Assembly: GCA_021307345.1 (NCBI GenBank)
Contig: CP089930.1
Coordinates: forward strand, 992,001 to 1,056,000
Direction: 5' to 3'
DNA length: 64,000 nucleotides
DNA from: Escherichia coli
Lineage (GTDB): Bacteria; Pseudomonadota; Gammaproteobacteria; Enterobacterales; Enterobacteriaceae
Under the pieces are notes generated by a model. It worked only from the letters and a program-made list of their open reading frames with translations. It was not told the origin of the DNA and made no database searches. The position numbers and the translations under genes are program-made. This document shows, piece after piece, positions 61,837 to 64,000 of this stretch (positions within the stretch are counted from its first letter, which is position 1; the number at the start of each line of letters is the position of its first letter).

Positions 61837-62384
61837 GTTGTCTCCTTGCTAACCAGCGCACGAAACCGTGCCCAATCAAATGCAGGACCGGGATCGGTTT
61901 TCCGCTCCGGCGCAATATCGCAATGCCCCGTCATGTTTTTAGCGATATCTGGATAGCGATCAATCAGCGCCCGCGTAACCGCCGCAAGCTGTTGATACTG
62001 CGCATCGGTGTACGCCAGCGTGTCAGTACCTTCCAGCTCAATCCCAATAGAAAAATCATTACAGCGTTCGCGACCTTGATACTGAGAGACTCCCGCGTGC
62101 CAGGCGCGTTTATCGAAAGGAACATACTGGACAATTTCACCATCACGGCGAATCAAACAATGAGCGGAAACGCGCAAATGGGCGATCTCAGCAAAGAAAG
62201 GATGTGCCTGCGGATCAATAGTTCCGGTGAATAATGCGTCGATCCACGGACCGCCAAACTCGCCTGGCGGCAGGCTAATATTGTGCACCACCAGCAGGGT
62301 GGGTGTTTCGTCATCCGGGCGACAATCGTAATGTGGTGAGGGAACGCGGCGCGCGCCGACCAGCCACCCCTGTTCTAACAACAT
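61833..62384 (-). CDS. ampD: AmpD 1,6-anhydro-N-acetylmuramyl-L-alanine amidase
   Basis: Cytosolic zinc amidase of peptidoglycan recycling; loss of it induces AmpC in species with AmpR. The 183 residues equal K-12. Zinc ligands are H34 ([10 protein letters not shown]), H154 ([10 protein letters not shown]) and D164 (TDPGPAFDW). It is coupled to ampE downstream and divergent from nadC (87-bp spacer). Confidence 0.97.
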   Translation of the reverse strand: MLLEQGWLVGARRVPSPHYDCRPDDETPTLLVVHNISLPPGEFGGPWIDALFTGTIDPQAHPFFAEIAHLRVSAHCLIRRDGEIVQYVPFDKRAWHAGVSQYQGRERCNDFSIGIELEGTDTLAYTDAQYQQLAAVTRALIDRYPDIAKNMTGHCDIAPERKTDPGPAFDWARFRALVSKETT

Positions 62385-62411
62385 GCAGGATCTCCTTATA
62401 TGTGGTGCTAA

Positions 62412-63365
<954 letters not shown>

Positions 63366-63377
63366 TTGCTGACAGAT

Positions 63378-63403
63378 TTATCCGCTCCGTAGCGGGCGGA
63401 TAA
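63378..63403 (+). terminator. nadC terminator hairpin
   Basis: Stem TTATCCGC / GCGGATAA with a 10-nt loop, 12 bp after nadC. The run TCTTCCCTTCCC follows rather than a pure T-tract. Confidence 0.65.
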
Positions 63404-63568
63404 TCTTCCCTTCCCCCATCTTTCTTCGTAACGCCTCGCAAATTTCTTGTCTTTCACTGCAACGTAATAAAAAACCCCGGAAGCTGCTTTCCCGTTTTGT
63501 TTTTTGCCCCTCGCTTGTGCCGATGGCGTTTGCCAAAGTAGCGCCAACGAAATCAAGGAGCAAAACAG

Positions 63569-64000
63569 ATGGACAAGCAACGCGGTTTTACACTTATCGA
63601 ACTGATGGTGGTTATTGGCATCATTGCCATTTTAAGCGCCATCGGCATTCCCGCTTATCAGAACTACCTGCGCAAAGCCGCACTCACCGACATGCTACAA
63701 ACCTTTGTGCCTTACCGTACTGCCGTAGAATTGTGCGCGCTGGAACATGGTGGATTAGATACCTGTGACGGCGGTAGCAATGGCATCCCCTCGCCCACCA
63801 CCACTCGCTATGTTTCAGCCATGAGTGTGGCAAAGGGCGTGGTGTCGCTGACCGGGCAGGAGAGCCTCAATGGGCTAAGCGTCGTCATGACGCCGAGTTG
63901 GGATAACGCAAACGGCGTCACCGGCTGGACGCGCAACTGCAATATTCAAAGTGACAGCGCGTTGCAGCAAGCCTGCGAAGATGTCTTCCGCTTTGATGAC
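63569..64000 (+). CDS. ppdD: PpdD type IV pilin-like protein (partial, 3' end outside window)
   Basis: Prepilin peptidase-dependent major pilin of the E. coli type IV pilus. 144 codons are present; K-12 has 146, so only the last two codons and the stop are missing. The type III signal MDKQRG is cut before F7 in GFTLIELMVVIGIIAIL, with the conserved E at +5. Four cysteines appear (ELCALEHGGLDTCDGG, NCNIQ, QACED). AAGGAG lies 9 nt upstream. It is normally followed by the assembly genes hofB and hofC, outside the window. Confidence 0.96.
   Translation, partial: MDKQRGFTLIELMVVIGIIAILSAIGIPAYQNYLRKAALTDMLQTFVPYRTAVELCALEHGGLDTCDGGSNGIPSPTTTRYVSAMSVAKGVVSLTGQESLNGLSVVMTPSWDNANGVTGWTRNCNIQSDSALQQACEDVFRFDD

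Overview
The window is a chromosomal segment of an Escherichia coli (or very close Escherichia) strain. Nearly every gene matches, in identity, order and length, the K-12 segment that runs from ppdD to erpA, here read in the opposite direction. This attribution rests on recognising the proteins from memory; no search was run.

Layout from the left end: erpA (partial), clcA, hemL, the ferrichrome operon fhuACDB, a two-gene accessory insert (DNA methyltransferase plus putative nuclease) between fhuA and mrcB, then mrcB, hrpB, thpR, sfsA, dksA, gluQ, pcnB and folK. Next comes a seven-gene chaperone-usher fimbrial operon (yadN-yadV-htrE-yadM-yadL-yadK-yadC) in a divergent allele. It is followed by panB-panC, rpnC (yadD), panD, yadE, yadI, yadH-yadG, can, hpt, gcd, cueO, yacC, speE-speD, yacL and acnB. 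After that come yacH (split by an IS1), lpd, aceF, aceE, pdhR, aroP, ampE-ampD, nadC and the start of ppdD, which runs off the right end two codons before the expected stop.

Functionally the core covers iron-siderophore uptake, peptidoglycan synthesis and recycling (mrcB, ampD, ampE), RNA metabolism and the stringent response (hrpB, thpR, dksA, gluQ, pcnB), pantothenate and folate synthesis, polyamine synthesis, copper tolerance, periplasmic glucose oxidation and the pyruvate dehydrogenase/TCA entry point under PdhR.

The accessory signals are: (1) the 9461-12582 insert, a restriction-modification-like pair in which an HTH domain is fused to a zinc-ribbon DNA methyltransferase and is translationally coupled to a small putative PD-(D/E)XK protein, next to the phage receptor gene fhuA; (2) the divergent fimbrial operon, whose left recombination edge seems to lie inside the 3' end of folK and whose tip-adhesin gene yadC is out of frame with its signal peptide at a poly-T tract; (3) rpnC, with a strong internal ribosome site that could make a separate C-terminal protein; (4) a recent, textbook IS1 insertion in yacH with a 9-bp target duplication. 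No tRNA, rRNA, CRISPR array or prophage was seen.
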